From contig JAKSCO010000337.1 in NCBI GenBank assembly GCA_022360575.1, forward strand, positions 1 through 40,874: a DNA stretch of 40,874 bases, read 5' to 3'. Under the pieces are notes generated by a model. The model ran no database searches, had not been told where the DNA came from, and worked only from the letters and a program-made list of their open reading frames with translations. This document shows positions 18,262 through 28,095 of this stretch, piece by piece. The position numbers were made by a program, and so were the translations under genes. Positions within the stretch are counted from its first letter, which is position 1. Every line of letters begins with the position of its first letter. The stretch is from Bacteroidales bacterium. GTDB taxonomy: Bacteria; Bacteroidota; Bacteroidia; Bacteroidales; UBA12077.

Positions 18262-19533
18262 TTATTGTTTCGTATTAATTAATAAATTTCCTATCTGGCA
18301 ATTTAAGCATTTTTTCTTAGCACAATAATTATTTTTTAGTTGGATCAAAGCCTGCGAATCAAAAGCATTATCTGCTAAGATATTTAGATTTTCCCAATTC
18401 GTAATTATTGAATTTCTCTCGGGTTTTATTTGTTCTAATAAATCTAAAGCACGCTCTTTCAGTTTTTGTTGTCCTTTTGATTCGCCATAAATAAATAAAA
18501 AAGGAATTACTGTATTAATTAAAATTGTATCTATAGATAATTTGCCCAAAAGTTTCGATTTCTCGGGCGACAATTTATTGAATACATAATGATTTTTCCA
18601 ATATTCGGATGGAGCAAGTACAAATAAATTATAGAATGATTTGAGTTTTTCTGTTTCGATTATTTTTGAAAACAACGACTTTGACTTGTAGATTAATTGA
18701 GCAAATTGAGCTATTCGGATAGTAGGGAAATTACCTGGTCGCGATCGTAAAAACTTCCACAAATGCTTTTCTACAGGCTTTAACTTAAATTTATAACTTA
18801 AATAATCATACTCTTTTCTTAGCTGTTTGTAATAACTATCTCCCTCGGGTTCGGATAAAAAACCTGCCTGTCCAAATAATATAGCCTCGATCTGAAATAA
18901 ATTATCTTTATGTTTAGCTAAATGCGACAATGGAGTTAATCGAGCTAAAAGCTCAAATACATCTGCATTTAATTTAAATCCAAAATTCCGAGCCAACTGA
19001 TAATATAAAGCCACCTCCCAACTATTTTGAGTTTGCTCTAATAATTGACGAATATTCATGGCTTTACATTCGAGCCTTTCAATTGTTAGTTTATCTAACC
19101 ATGCTCGTAATTTCAAAGGATTTATTGTTTGCAAACTTTTCTGGCAGGGAACCCATGCATTGCTTTTTAACAATAACTGATAATTTTTCAATAAACTATC
19201 ATCAAATTTCATTTCGTAAGTAGGAATTAGTTCACCCGAAGTTCGATATACTTTCTTATCACTCTCTAAAACAACCTGCAAAACAACATTGTCATAAGCT
19301 TTATCTTTATAGTGTTTGTGCAAATACCAATCAGATGACTTCTTGTGTATCTCGACATTACCCACCCAAAGTGTATTGTTAATTTTTATTTTGGCATTAA
19401 AAAAGTCGGGGCCTGAGTCGTGATTATGGATTCCTGCATTTAAAACTTGTAACGATTCGCCCAAATCGGTCATTAAACTCTCTTGCTGATAAAGCTTATA
19501 TTTCCAGATATAATGTAAAAATTCTTCTTGCAT
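18262..19533 (-). CDS. DUF2851 family protein
   Basis: A 423-residue cytosolic protein of the DUF2851 family, which is widespread in Bacteroidota and uncharacterised. The N-terminal hallmark is LNAGIHNHDSGPDFFNAKI, then VGNVEIHKKSSDWYLHKH. The Asp/Glu/His-rich pattern GPDF...VEIH...DWxxHxH looks like a possible metal or nuclease-type site. The C-terminus has a Cys cluster (CAKKKCLNC), a possible zinc or iron-sulfur ligand set. No signal peptide or membrane helix. It stands alone on the minus strand. Family assignment is good; function is unknown. Confidence 0.85.
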   Translation of the reverse strand: MQEEFLHYIWKYKLYQQESLMTDLGESLQVLNAGIHNHDSGPDFFNAKIKINNTLWVGNVEIHKKSSDWYLHKHYKDKAYDNVVLQVVLESDKKVYRTSGELIPTYEMKFDDSLLKNYQLLLKSNAWVPCQKSLQTINPLKLRAWLDKLTIERLECKAMNIRQLLEQTQNSWEVALYYQLARNFGFKLNADVFELLARLTPLSHLAKHKDNLFQIEAILFGQAGFLSEPEGDSYYKQLRKEYDYLSYKFKLKPVEKHLWKFLRSRPGNFPTIRIAQFAQLIYKSKSLFSKIIETEKLKSFYNLFVLAPSEYWKNHYVFNKLSPEKSKLLGKLSIDTILINTVIPFLFIYGESKGQQKLKERALDLLEQIKPERNSIITNWENLNILADNAFDSQALIQLKNNYCAKKKCLNCQIGNLLINTKQ

Positions 19534-19597
19534 TGGATTAATTTTAGGATAATCTTTTAAAAATATAAAAAGATTTAATTAATCAGAAATTTGTCAA

Positions 19598-19613
19598 AAA
19601 GAGGCGCCCCTTT
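19598..19613 (-). terminator. Possible terminator after the lipocalin-like gene
   Basis: AAAGAGGCGCCCCTTT is a nearly perfect 16-nt palindrome. On the minus strand it is followed by two further T residues (a five-T run), and it lies about 40 bp after the stop of the gene at 19651. The loop would be only four bases, so the call is tentative. Confidence 0.4.
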
Positions 19614-19650
19614 GTATTGTTCTTGTAAATTTCAACCCAAATTATTTATG

Positions 19651-20595
19651 TTAAAATAAATACAAATCAAGAATTGAAGTTCCTTGATAGTTTAAGTTTT
19701 GATAATCGATACTATACTCACCAATAGCATTAAAATGCAATGTAGATTTTAATGATGATGGCGTATTTTTATTTTGCGAGAATTCTTTTAAAATATTCAA
19801 ATCGAAATTTATCTCTCCAGGTCTTGAAATATTTATATCTACTGGATAATACATATCTCTATATTTTCTTTGATTTTTGATCTTAATATCAAAATCGTTG
19901 CTTTCGTAATCTTTTATATAACGCAAAATTTTGCCTTCTTGTTTTACTATTAAATTTGCTTCAACATGAGTATCTCGAATCATTATAAAATAAAGACACG
20001 ATTGATTATCTAGATAAATTTCGCCCGTAATTAAACATTCTAATTCTTTGCCTATATAATCATTTCCCCAACAATGAAGCATAGTACCTTCGCCTTTAAT
20101 TTCAGTTTTTACTCCATTGCAAATAAGCGTTCCCTGACATTTCGATTTTACAAAAGGATAAGCCCAACCTAAAAATTTTGTTCCAACTAAATTCTGAGAA
20201 ACAATCCCTTTGTTATCAGAAAGGTCGCTTTGCTCAAGAGCTTCTATTTTCAGACAGAGTCCACTCCTATTTATAAGAACATTAAGTTCATAATAATCAT
20301 CATACTCAATACAATAATTGTCATTGATATTTATGTCACATTCGATTTCCGAAAACTGATTCTTGTTGCTTTCAACACAAAGCGTTTCTACATGTTGATT
20401 CAAATCTTTATCGATATAATAGAACTTAACACTAGATTGAATAGGAACATTAAAAGTCTCGTTTATAGAAAAACTTACTTTTATAAATTCTCCATTTTCT
20501 GTTTTTATTATAAAATTCCAGTATTCAAAATCATCAACCGGACTAAATACCGGAATATGAATTTTTCTACTAGCTAATTTATTTTGTTTTACCAT
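19651..20595 (-). CDS. Hypothetical protein, possible AttH/CrtC-like lipocalin fold
   Basis: A 314-residue protein with no signal peptide or membrane helix, predicted mostly beta. The N-terminal FEYWNFIIKTENGEFIKVSFS resembles the opening of the AttH / carotenoid hydratase (CrtC) / Diels-Alderase-like double lipocalin family. A central GEGTMLHCWGNDYIG recalls their GxGYHDHNWG motif, with the first His lost. GWAYPFVKSKCQGTLICNG precedes it as in that family. Members bind hydrophobic small molecules or act as hydratases or cyclases. It lies 49 bp after the LytTR regulator gene on the same strand, so it may be co-transcribed. The family assignment is by eye and needs confirmation. Confidence 0.45.
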   Translation of the reverse strand: MVKQNKLASRKIHIPVFSPVDDFEYWNFIIKTENGEFIKVSFSINETFNVPIQSSVKFYYIDKDLNQHVETLCVESNKNQFSEIECDININDNYCIEYDDYYELNVLINRSGLCLKIEALEQSDLSDNKGIVSQNLVGTKFLGWAYPFVKSKCQGTLICNGVKTEIKGEGTMLHCWGNDYIGKELECLITGEIYLDNQSCLYFIMIRDTHVEANLIVKQEGKILRYIKDYESNDFDIKIKNQRKYRDMYYPVDINISRPGEINFDLNILKEFSQNKNTPSSLKSTLHFNAIGEYSIDYQNLNYQGTSILDLYLF

Positions 20596-20644
20596 TTATT
20601 TATTGTTTATCATTTTCTAATATTTTTAAACTGTAGATAGATTT

Positions 20645-21421
20645 TTAATAACTATCATTTAGCCAACTTTTAAACTCGGCAGCCCTTAATCTACTTATCA
20701 ACACTTTTTCTTTAAAAGGTTTAATTAAACGCACACTTAACTTGCCTCCGAAAAAAGATTCGAATCTCTGTATTGCTTCAATATTTACTATTTGGCTTCG
20801 ATTTGCTCTAAAAAATACTTCGGGATCTAGTTGCTCTTCTAATTTTCCTATTGTTAAATCAATAATATGTTCCTTAGCCTGAAATGTAACAGCAAAAGTT
20901 ATGCGATTTGTAGTATAAAAATAGGCTATATCACTAGTTTCTATTTTATAGAAAGTATTAACTCCGGCAACAAGAAATCTTTTACGATAGGTCTTTTCGC
21001 TTCTTTTTAGAGCATGTAAAAGATTCTGATAGTTTTTCTCGTCATCTTGGTTTTTTTCGCTATCGCTTTTTATTCGCTCAAATTTCTCAACAGCCAAAAT
21101 CAGGTTTTCTTCTTTTAGAGGTTTTAATAAATAATCAACACTATTTACTTTGAATGCCTGTATTGCAAATTCGTTATAAGCTGTTGTAAAAATAACATGA
21201 CTTTTAATTTCGACTTGTTCGAATATCGAAAAACAGATGTTATCGGTTAACTGAATATCCATAAAAAATAAATCGGGTTCTTGATTGTTTTTAAGCCAGT
21301 CAACTGATTGTTCTACACTTTCAAAAGTTGCTAATATTTCCCATTCGGGTCTGATTTTATGAATCATCCCTTCTAATAGTCTTCGACTATGCAGTTCATC
21401 TTCAATTATAATAATTTCCAT
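20645..21421 (-). CDS. LytTR-type response regulator
   Basis: A 258-residue two-component regulator. The receiver domain (1-120) has the acidic pair ED (7-8), phosphoacceptor Asp55 (LFFMDIQL), FTTAYNEFAIQAF and the Lys in DYLLKPL. The LytTR DNA-binding domain (about 150-255) shows DIAYFYTTNRITFAVTF, FFRANRSQIVNIEAI and FFGGKLSVRLIKPFKEKVLISRLRAAEFKSWL. Its start lies 25 bp after the stop of the LytS-type kinase gene, which is its evident partner. Targets are unknown; adjoining candidates are the lipocalin-like gene downstream and the RND operon upstream. Confidence 0.95.
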   Translation of the reverse strand: MEIIIIEDELHSRRLLEGMIHKIRPEWEILATFESVEQSVDWLKNNQEPDLFFMDIQLTDNICFSIFEQVEIKSHVIFTTAYNEFAIQAFKVNSVDYLLKPLKEENLILAVEKFERIKSDSEKNQDDEKNYQNLLHALKRSEKTYRKRFLVAGVNTFYKIETSDIAYFYTTNRITFAVTFQAKEHIIDLTIGKLEEQLDPEVFFRANRSQIVNIEAIQRFESFFGGKLSVRLIKPFKEKVLISRLRAAEFKSWLNDSY

Positions 21422-21446
21422 TTATTTATATTTTAAAATTTCAATC

Positions 21447-22472
21447 TTAAACTAACGGAACTCTCACTAAAAACTCATCAGATTTTTCGTCAACATCGAT
21501 CTTATTCTCTGCTAACATCTTATATCTCATTATTAAATTTTTTAATCCTGTTTTTGTCGAGTAAGATGACTTTCTTTTTTGTAATGTATTTGCAACAACA
21601 AGCAAATTGTTTTGTGTATAAAGGTTTATTACTAAAGGTTTGTCTTTACCCGTGGTATTATGTTTTATTGCATTTTCGATTAATAACTGCAATGTTAAAG
21701 GAGCTATATCTTTTTGCATCATATCTTTTTCGATATTAATATTTACCTCTAAACCATCGCCTAAACGCTCTTTGTGTAAACCGATATAAGAATTAATAAA
21801 TTTAATTTCCTCGGCTAACGGAACAAACATATTATCTTTACTTTGCAAAACATAACGATATACGTCAGTAAAATTTTCAGTAAACTCTATAGCCGAATCT
21901 TTATCGTAGATTATTAATGATTTTAAAACACTTAAATTATTAAATAAGAAATGAGGATTTAGCTGATCTTGTAACGAATTATAATCCATTCGTAATTTTT
22001 CTTGTTTCATCATACTTATTTCGTGCTGAGCAGATATCCATTTATCGGTAAATCGAAATATTAACAAACTACTAGAAACAAGCATAACAAAAGTTAAACC
22101 CAAAGCAAAACCTGTTAGAATTATCGAACGCGGAATAACTTCCTTTTCTGGCGAGAAAGTAGCCATAAGCATCGATATCCCAACAATTAAGAATAAACCC
22201 AACACCATTTGCGAAAATATACGTAATCTTATTTTTGAAGGAATCGGAAATATTAATTCGAACAACACATCGGATAAAATCAAAGTTTCGCCTAATAAAT
22301 TAAAAAAGAATATAACCTTTAGGTAATCATTAATTGTAGCATAACCCTCATCCACAGGACTATCTACTGAATAAATCAGAATTTTAATAGCCAGAACAGC
22401 AACAAAACTATTAAATAATATCCTGGCGGCGATTGATCTTACATCATAATTACGTGGTAAAACTCCTAACAT
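21447..22472 (-). CDS. LytS-type sensor histidine kinase
   Basis: A 341-residue membrane kinase. Four hydrophobic helices (about 17-35, 50-75, 86-104 and 116-140) are followed by a short coiled linker and the His_kinase domain DQLNPHFLFNNLSVLKSLI with phosphoacceptor His174. The ATPase domain has LLIENAIKHN and a short G box ending KTGLKNLIMRYKMLA. No periplasmic sensor domain is seen, so sensing is probably within the membrane. It partners the LytTR regulator 25 bp downstream. A strong terminator separates it from the RND operon upstream. Confidence 0.95.
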   Translation of the reverse strand: MLGVLPRNYDVRSIAARILFNSFVAVLAIKILIYSVDSPVDEGYATINDYLKVIFFFNLLGETLILSDVLFELIFPIPSKIRLRIFSQMVLGLFLIVGISMLMATFSPEKEVIPRSIILTGFALGLTFVMLVSSSLLIFRFTDKWISAQHEISMMKQEKLRMDYNSLQDQLNPHFLFNNLSVLKSLIIYDKDSAIEFTENFTDVYRYVLQSKDNMFVPLAEEIKFINSYIGLHKERLGDGLEVNINIEKDMMQKDIAPLTLQLLIENAIKHNTTGKDKPLVINLYTQNNLLVVANTLQKRKSSYSTKTGLKNLIMRYKMLAENKIDVDEKSDEFLVRVPLV

Positions 22473-22536
22473 ATTTTTCTTTTCTTATAAATTATAATAC
22501 AAAATAATAAGTTTAATAACTATTGGCAAAACTTTG

Positions 22537-22573
22537 AAAAATTGTATTCTCTTTTTAAGAGAATACAATTTTT
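22537..22573 (-). terminator. Strong terminator of the RND efflux operon
   Basis: AAAAATTGTATTCTCTT (22537-22553) pairs perfectly over 17 bp with AAGAGAATACAATTTTT (22557-22573) across a 3-nt loop. Because the stem ends in A5/T5 it would work in both directions. It lies 24 bp past the TolC-like stop and 64 bp before the LytS-type kinase start. Confidence 0.9.
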
Positions 22574-22597
22574 ATCCTCCCTCTTTCAACTTATCTT

Positions 22598-23977
22598 TTA
22601 CAATCCCTTAGGATTTAATCGACCAGTAACTCTTTCCCAAATCGTTTGCAATACTTTATAATGTGCAACAGCAGAAATCAATTGCGATTGTGCTTTTTGC
22701 CAATCAGCTTGAGAATTCAACAAGTCGGTTATACTATTTAAACCTACCTCGAAACTAGCTTTGGTTTCGGCCAAACTTTCCTCGACCTCAGTAATATTTT
22801 GTTTCGCTATTTTTATTGTTTCGGAAGCTTCGTTTATTTTTGTTTTTACTTGCAATACCTCAAGACTTACCATATCAGCAGTATTTGTAAGTTCTGTCTG
22901 AGCTTGTTTTATTTTAAGGTTTGCGATTTTTTTCTTCTGATATCCTTGTCCCCACTGAAACAGAGGAATTTTAATTTGAGCACCCAACATAAATTTAAAG
23001 TCGTTGTTCTCAATTATGTCGTTAACATACAGATTACTATATTTAGCACTTATTCCTAGCTGTGGCAAATAATCGGCCATTATTATTTTTTTCTCGTACT
23101 TAGACAATTCTATTTGTCGTTGTCTAATTTTTAATTCATTTCGTTCAGATAAAGCTGTTTCTACAGCATCTTCAAAATGAATTAAATTAACATTTAATTC
23201 ATTATTAACAACATTAACCGGAGCATTTAAATCGCGCCCAATAATACGATTTAAATACATTTGAGCTACTTTAAGTCCGTTTTGTACTCTTAACAACTGA
23301 AGCTCGGCTTCGTTTTTTTGCACACGCACCCTTAATTTCTCACTTGCAGGTTTTAATCCCAAGTTATACATTTCAGTTATCTGTGTCTCAACCTCTGTAA
23401 GCATCTCAATATATTTCTCAGCAAGTTCTATATTGGATTTAATCATTACTAATTTCCAATAAGCCTTATCAGTAAGTTCAATTATTTCTGAATATTTAAG
23501 ATTGTATCCTAAATTAGATATTTCAACTCCAAGATTAGCTTGTTTGTTCAAATTTGCAATTTTGCCTCCTGCATAAATTGGTTGAGTTACAGATAATCCT
23601 CCAGAAATAATGTTTAAGTTATCAAACTCAAGCGACATTCCTGGCGAATACACATTACTAAGTCCTGTAAACTCTCCTCTTTGGGCTGATTCAGCACTAC
23701 TCGCTGTAGGCAAAAAACCTCCGGGGATGTTAATATCATCCATAGCACTCATCATGAAAGTAGCATCAGCTTTTATTGCTGGTAAAAAAGCTGTTCGTGC
23801 AACTTTTTGCTGAGCAATTGCTTCTTGTTTTTTGTAACTTGCATTTTTTAGTTCTTTATTGTATTCTATAGCCATTTTACGGCAAGCCTCTAATGTCATT
23901 ACTTCTTGTCCAAAAGCATTAACCATTGCTATAGATAAAACAAAAACACTTAATATATTTTTTATAACCCTATTCAT
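22598..23977 (-). CDS. TolC-family outer-membrane efflux protein
   Basis: A 459-residue outer-membrane channel of the OEP family: signal peptide (1-23, ending AFGQ), then two repeated OEP halves forming a helical barrel. Characteristic stretches are MTLEACRKMAIEYNKELKNA, FLPAIKADATF, SVTQPIYAGGKI, FKFMLGAQIKIPLFQWGQG and ETKASFEVGLNSITDLLNSQADWQKAQ. It forms the exit duct for the RND pump encoded 3 bp upstream on the same strand. It is the last gene of the operon and is followed by a strong terminator. Confidence 0.95.
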   Translation of the reverse strand: MNRVIKNILSVFVLSIAMVNAFGQEVMTLEACRKMAIEYNKELKNASYKKQEAIAQQKVARTAFLPAIKADATFMMSAMDDINIPGGFLPTASSAESAQRGEFTGLSNVYSPGMSLEFDNLNIISGGLSVTQPIYAGGKIANLNKQANLGVEISNLGYNLKYSEIIELTDKAYWKLVMIKSNIELAEKYIEMLTEVETQITEMYNLGLKPASEKLRVRVQKNEAELQLLRVQNGLKVAQMYLNRIIGRDLNAPVNVVNNELNVNLIHFEDAVETALSERNELKIRQRQIELSKYEKKIIMADYLPQLGISAKYSNLYVNDIIENNDFKFMLGAQIKIPLFQWGQGYQKKKIANLKIKQAQTELTNTADMVSLEVLQVKTKINEASETIKIAKQNITEVEESLAETKASFEVGLNSITDLLNSQADWQKAQSQLISAVAHYKVLQTIWERVTGRLNPKGL

Positions 23978-23980
23978 CTC

Positions 23981-26900
23981 TTATGCTTTATTTTTCAATT
24001 CTTTTACATCTACCTTAAAGAAAACAACATATAAAACTGGCACAACAACTAATGTTATAACAGAACCTATTAGTAATCCAAACATAATAGTTATAGACAT
24101 TGATTTAAACAATGGATCTGACAACAACGGTATCATTCCTAATATCGTAGTAAGAGAAGCCATCATTACAGGACGAAGCCTTGAAACAGCCGAATCAATA
24201 GTTGCTTTTAATGGATTTTTTCCTGACTTAAGATTTAGGTTAATCTCGTCGAGCAATACCACAGCATTCTTTATCATCATTCCGATTAAACCTAAAGCTC
24301 CAATTACCCCCATAAAATTTAGTGCACTTCGAGTTAAATTAAATCCGAACGATATACCAACAAAAGCAAAAGGAACTACTATAAAAATTATCATCGCTTG
24401 TTTTATATTATTAAATAAGGCAACAATAATCATTAACATAAGACCTAAAGCCAAAGGCAAGAACATAAACAAAGCACTATTAGCCTCGCCCGAAGATGCT
24501 ACTGTTCCGTCCCATTCCATTGTATATCCTTCAGGCAATTGAATTGCTTCGATTTTTTGTTGTATTTTAGACTGAGCCTGAGCGGCTGTTAATCCTTCTA
24601 ATGCATCACCTTGTACTTTTATTGCTCGTTTACCATTTAATCTACACACAAGATCATCTTCCCAGTTTAAACCAATAGTATCGACAATTTGATTAATAGG
24701 CACGCTAAACCTACTTTGTTGTCCCCAAACAGGAGCAGATAACAGTTGTTTTATATTTCTAGCAACAGGCTCGGCAGTTTTTAACATGATAGGAATTTTC
24801 ACATCTCCTTCGTAAAAAGCTCCTATAGGCATCCCGTTGGTTGTTACTAAAATCGAATTCGCTAAATCCTTTCGGGTTAAATTTAGAGATTGAGCTTTTT
24901 CTACCGAATAAACAGGGTTTAATGTTTTTACTCTGTTTTTCCAATTGTCTGTAACACTAACTATAGTTGGTTCATCTCTAAATATTTTCTTAGCCTGTTC
25001 GGCCATTTTACGTAATACTAAAGGATCAGGACCTTGAAATTCAACTTCGATATCGTAATCACTAAAAGAAGACCCATACTTATGTATTCTGAAATTAGCA
25101 TCTAAGAAATTTTTCGAAATATATTTTCTTATAACAGGTAAAAGTTTGTCTACATCATCAACTGTTTTTGTTTCGACAATTAGCTCTCCATAATTTTGTC
25201 CACCTGTAGGCATCGGACGCATTAAAGAGTAACGTATTGGAGGGCGTCCGAGCGAAGTAGTAACCGAGCGAACTCCATTTAATTTCATTACATAATTTTG
25301 TAATTGAACAATATCATTATCTACAGCATCTATATCGGCACCTTGAGGTAGGTTATACTCAACAACAAACTGATCGTAATCGACACCCGGGATAAAATCA
25401 ACAATAATATATTTAAACCCATAAAACGAAAAAATCAAAATAAGTATACTCCCTGCCAAAGAAATGTATTTATGCGATAAGATATTTGTTACAATATTCT
25501 TAAATCCTCGATAAAATCGAGTGTTATACATATCTTTATTTTCTCCATCAGGTCGTTCTTTACGATAAAAATATTTTGCCATAAACGGAGTTTGTACCAT
25601 TGCAAACACCCAACTTAACGAAAGCGAAATAATAAGAACCGAGAACAATGAACTCATAAATTCGCCAGCAGCATTAGGAGCCATTGCCAATGGCAAAAAT
25701 GCTAATATTGCAACAACAGTAGCACCTAAAAGAGGCATTGCTGTGCGTTTGGCCGACGACATTAATGCTACATTACGATTTAATCCTCGTTTCAGATCAA
25801 TTAATATACCATCGGCAACCACTATTGAGTTATCAACAAGCATTCCCATTGCAAGAATAATAGCAGCCAAGGTTACTCTGTGAAGCGGCATTCCTACAAC
25901 AAACATTACTATAAGAGTAGCCATAATAGTAAATACTAATCCACTTGAAATTAATAAACCCGATCGATATCCCATCGAAAATAATAATACAACGATAACA
26001 ATACCTACAGACATTACTAAGTTCCACATAAAATCCTGAACTGCCTCATCAACACGCGATGGTTGAGAGTAAATAGAGTGCATTTCGATTCCTGCAGGGA
26101 GTTTTGTTTTTAGTTGTTCTATCCTTTTGTCGATTTTCTCGCCCAGCTTAACAACATTTATTCCACTTTCGTTAGACAAACCTAAAGCCAATCCTTTTAT
26201 ACCATTAAAATAAAGAGTTTCTCTTTTAGGTGTCATAACCGAACGTTTAACTGTAGCAATATCAGACAAACGGAAACTTCCGCCTTGAGGCACCTGAATT
26301 AATAAATCTTCGATCTCTTTTATCGAATTAATTTTATTTCCTACACCTACTCGTATCGACTCTTTACCTACAATAATATTTCCCGGATTAACAATCTGAC
26401 TATAATTTTGCATAGCCATTGATATATACATCGGATTAATATTTAATCCTGCCAATTTTTCTGGAGAAAACAATACATCTACTGTTTCTTGTTGTTTGCC
26501 GAATATTTGCGAACGCTTAACTCCATCTATCTCTAACAATTCTCGTTCGAGATATTCGGTATAATCAGTCATTTCTTTTAACGAATAACCATCGGCAGTA
26601 ATTGCATATAATATTCCGTATACATCAGCAAAATCGTCATTAACAATAGGCTCCATTGCCCCCGAAGGTAGTTTCCCTTTGGCATCATTTATTTTTCTTC
26701 GTAAATGATCCCACAATTGAGGCAAATCAGGAGTTTTAACTGTTTGCTGTATTTTGATAGTTATTTTTGATAGCCCTGGCTCAGAAACAGAAATAATATC
26801 ATCAACATTTTCGAGTTTCTGGATAGCTTTTTCTAATACATCAGTCACCTCTAGCTCAACCTCGTGAGCTGTAGCTCCGGGATAAGGTGTTATTACCATT

Positions 26901-27028
26901 GCCGATTTAATCGGGATTTCAGCATCTTCGAGTTTTCCTATTTTCGAATAAGAAAAAACACCCCCTATAAGCACCGCAAACAATATAATATTTATCAGTG
27001 CTTTCTGATTCAAAATCTTTTCAAGCAT
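23981..27028 (-). CDS. RND (HAE1/AcrB-family) efflux pump permease
   Basis: A 1015-residue inner-membrane proton/drug antiporter with twelve helices and two large periplasmic loops. It carries the N-terminal PYPGATAHEVELEVTDVLEKAI pattern, the helix-4 motif GMLVDNSIVVADGI, and the helix-10 motif GLIGMMIKNAVVLLDEINL with the relay Lys. The helix-4 pair reads Asp-Asn instead of the Asp-Asp of AcrB, a known variation in this family. Its start overlaps the adaptor stop by one base (TAATG), indicating translational coupling. Substrates are unknown. Confidence 0.95.
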   Translation of the reverse strand: MLEKILNQKALINIILFAVLIGGVFSYSKIGKLEDAEIPIKSAMVITPYPGATAHEVELEVTDVLEKAIQKLENVDDIISVSEPGLSKITIKIQQTVKTPDLPQLWDHLRRKINDAKGKLPSGAMEPIVNDDFADVYGILYAITADGYSLKEMTDYTEYLERELLEIDGVKRSQIFGKQQETVDVLFSPEKLAGLNINPMYISMAMQNYSQIVNPGNIIVGKESIRVGVGNKINSIKEIEDLLIQVPQGGSFRLSDIATVKRSVMTPKRETLYFNGIKGLALGLSNESGINVVKLGEKIDKRIEQLKTKLPAGIEMHSIYSQPSRVDEAVQDFMWNLVMSVGIVIVVLLFSMGYRSGLLISSGLVFTIMATLIVMFVVGMPLHRVTLAAIILAMGMLVDNSIVVADGILIDLKRGLNRNVALMSSAKRTAMPLLGATVVAILAFLPLAMAPNAAGEFMSSLFSVLIISLSLSWVFAMVQTPFMAKYFYRKERPDGENKDMYNTRFYRGFKNIVTNILSHKYISLAGSILILIFSFYGFKYIIVDFIPGVDYDQFVVEYNLPQGADIDAVDNDIVQLQNYVMKLNGVRSVTTSLGRPPIRYSLMRPMPTGGQNYGELIVETKTVDDVDKLLPVIRKYISKNFLDANFRIHKYGSSFSDYDIEVEFQGPDPLVLRKMAEQAKKIFRDEPTIVSVTDNWKNRVKTLNPVYSVEKAQSLNLTRKDLANSILVTTNGMPIGAFYEGDVKIPIMLKTAEPVARNIKQLLSAPVWGQQSRFSVPINQIVDTIGLNWEDDLVCRLNGKRAIKVQGDALEGLTAAQAQSKIQQKIEAIQLPEGYTMEWDGTVASSGEANSALFMFLPLALGLMLMIIVALFNNIKQAMIIFIVVPFAFVGISFGFNLTRSALNFMGVIGALGLIGMMIKNAVVLLDEINLNLKSGKNPLKATIDSAVSRLRPVMMASLTTILGMIPLLSDPLFKSMSITIMFGLLIGSVITLVVVPVLYVVFFKVDVKELKNKA

Positions 27029-28095
27029 TATAGTAAACCTCCAATATTCGTTCTTGAAGGAGTCTGAATTAATTTCACATTCTGACCTTCGCTTAAATTA
27101 TGAACACCTGCAACAACTATCAATTCGTCTTTTTGCAATCCTGATAATACTTCAACCTTGCCATCAGAAACAATATTTTTTACAACAACCTGTTTTTTAT
27201 TTATTTTATTTGTTGCCGAATTGTATTTCCATACATATGTTTTGTTCGATTGTGAAAAAATTGCTGATGTAGCAATATACTTGGCTTCTTTTTGTTGATC
27301 ATTCAAACGTAACTTTATCTTTGCCGACATTCCTGGTAATATCTGTAAATCATTTTTATTTACAAACGAAAATTTAACCTCGTAAAGACCATCTTTCCGT
27401 GTCTTTTCGCCAATACTTACTAACGAAACAGGCATATTGCAAACTTGTGCATTTTTTACATCCAAATATCCTGTTTTGCATTGTTTAATTTTTTGAATTT
27501 GGCTTTCTGGAACAGCAACAATTACCTCTAATACCGATAAATCGATAATAGAAACAATTGGATTTCCAGCACCTACTGTTTGATGTTTTTCTACATGTTT
27601 CTCGTATACATAACCCGATACAGGAGTTTTTAATTCTGTATCCTCTAATTGGTTTTTTGAATTATCGCTTGCCGCTTTCGACATTAAATATCCCGACTTA
27701 ATTTTTTCAAATGTATTTGCCGGGAGTTTATTTTTTTCGAAAAGTTCTTTATAACGTTCGTATTCTCCTTTTATCTGTATATATTTTGCCTCATCAGCCT
27801 GAAGTTTTATTTTATAATCGCGCTGATCTATCTTAGCAATAATATCACCAGAGTTTACATAGTCGCCTGAACTTACATTTAAATCAACCAAAGGCCCTCC
27901 TACTCGAAACGACAAAGTAGTTAAACTCCTTTCTTTTATTTTTCCGTTAAAAACTAAATCATCGGGGCTTATTCCGTCCGACACTCTCTCTACTTTAACT
28001 AATTTAGTTGCTTCTGTCTGTTTACTTGTCTCATTTTTACAAGCAACAACAAACACAAAAGCACTAATTACTAAGCCATAAAAAATCTGTTTCAT
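27028..28095 (-). CDS. RND efflux periplasmic adaptor (membrane fusion) lipoprotein
   Basis: A 355-residue membrane fusion protein. The signal sequence ends in a lipobox-like VVAC (Cys19). It has a biotinyl-lipoyl half-motif (RVGGPLVDLNVSSGDYVNSGDIIAKID), a helical hairpin (about 75-145), the second lipoyl half (LKTPVSGYVYEKHVEKHQTVGAG), a beta-barrel domain and a membrane-proximal domain with VEVLSGLQKDELIVVAG. It joins the RND pump to the TolC channel. It is the first gene of the operon; the 651 bp region upstream contains repeats and possible operators. Confidence 0.95.
   Translation of the reverse strand: MKQIFYGLVISAFVFVVACKNETSKQTEATKLVKVERVSDGISPDDLVFNGKIKERSLTTLSFRVGGPLVDLNVSSGDYVNSGDIIAKIDQRDYKIKLQADEAKYIQIKGEYERYKELFEKNKLPANTFEKIKSGYLMSKAASDNSKNQLEDTELKTPVSGYVYEKHVEKHQTVGAGNPIVSIIDLSVLEVIVAVPESQIQKIKQCKTGYLDVKNAQVCNMPVSLVSIGEKTRKDGLYEVKFSFVNKNDLQILPGMSAKIKLRLNDQQKEAKYIATSAIFSQSNKTYVWKYNSATNKINKKQVVVKNIVSDGKVEVLSGLQKDELIVVAGVHNLSEGQNVKLIQTPSRTNIGGLL

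Noticed and set aside
23859..24542. 227-residue plus-strand ORF opposite the RND pump and TolC genes
   Set aside because: It is antisense to two well-supported genes, is low in complexity (Ile/Thr/Asn-rich) and has no recognisable motif.
25800..25860. Loss of the second proton-relay Asp (VDN) in the RND pump as a defect
   Set aside because: VDN in helix 4 is a common variant among HAE1-type RND pumps, and the helix-10 Lys is intact.
20645..28095. LytS/LytTR pair and RND genes as a single operon
   Set aside because: A perfect 17-bp terminator (22537-22573) separates them; regulation of one by the other remains possible but unproven.
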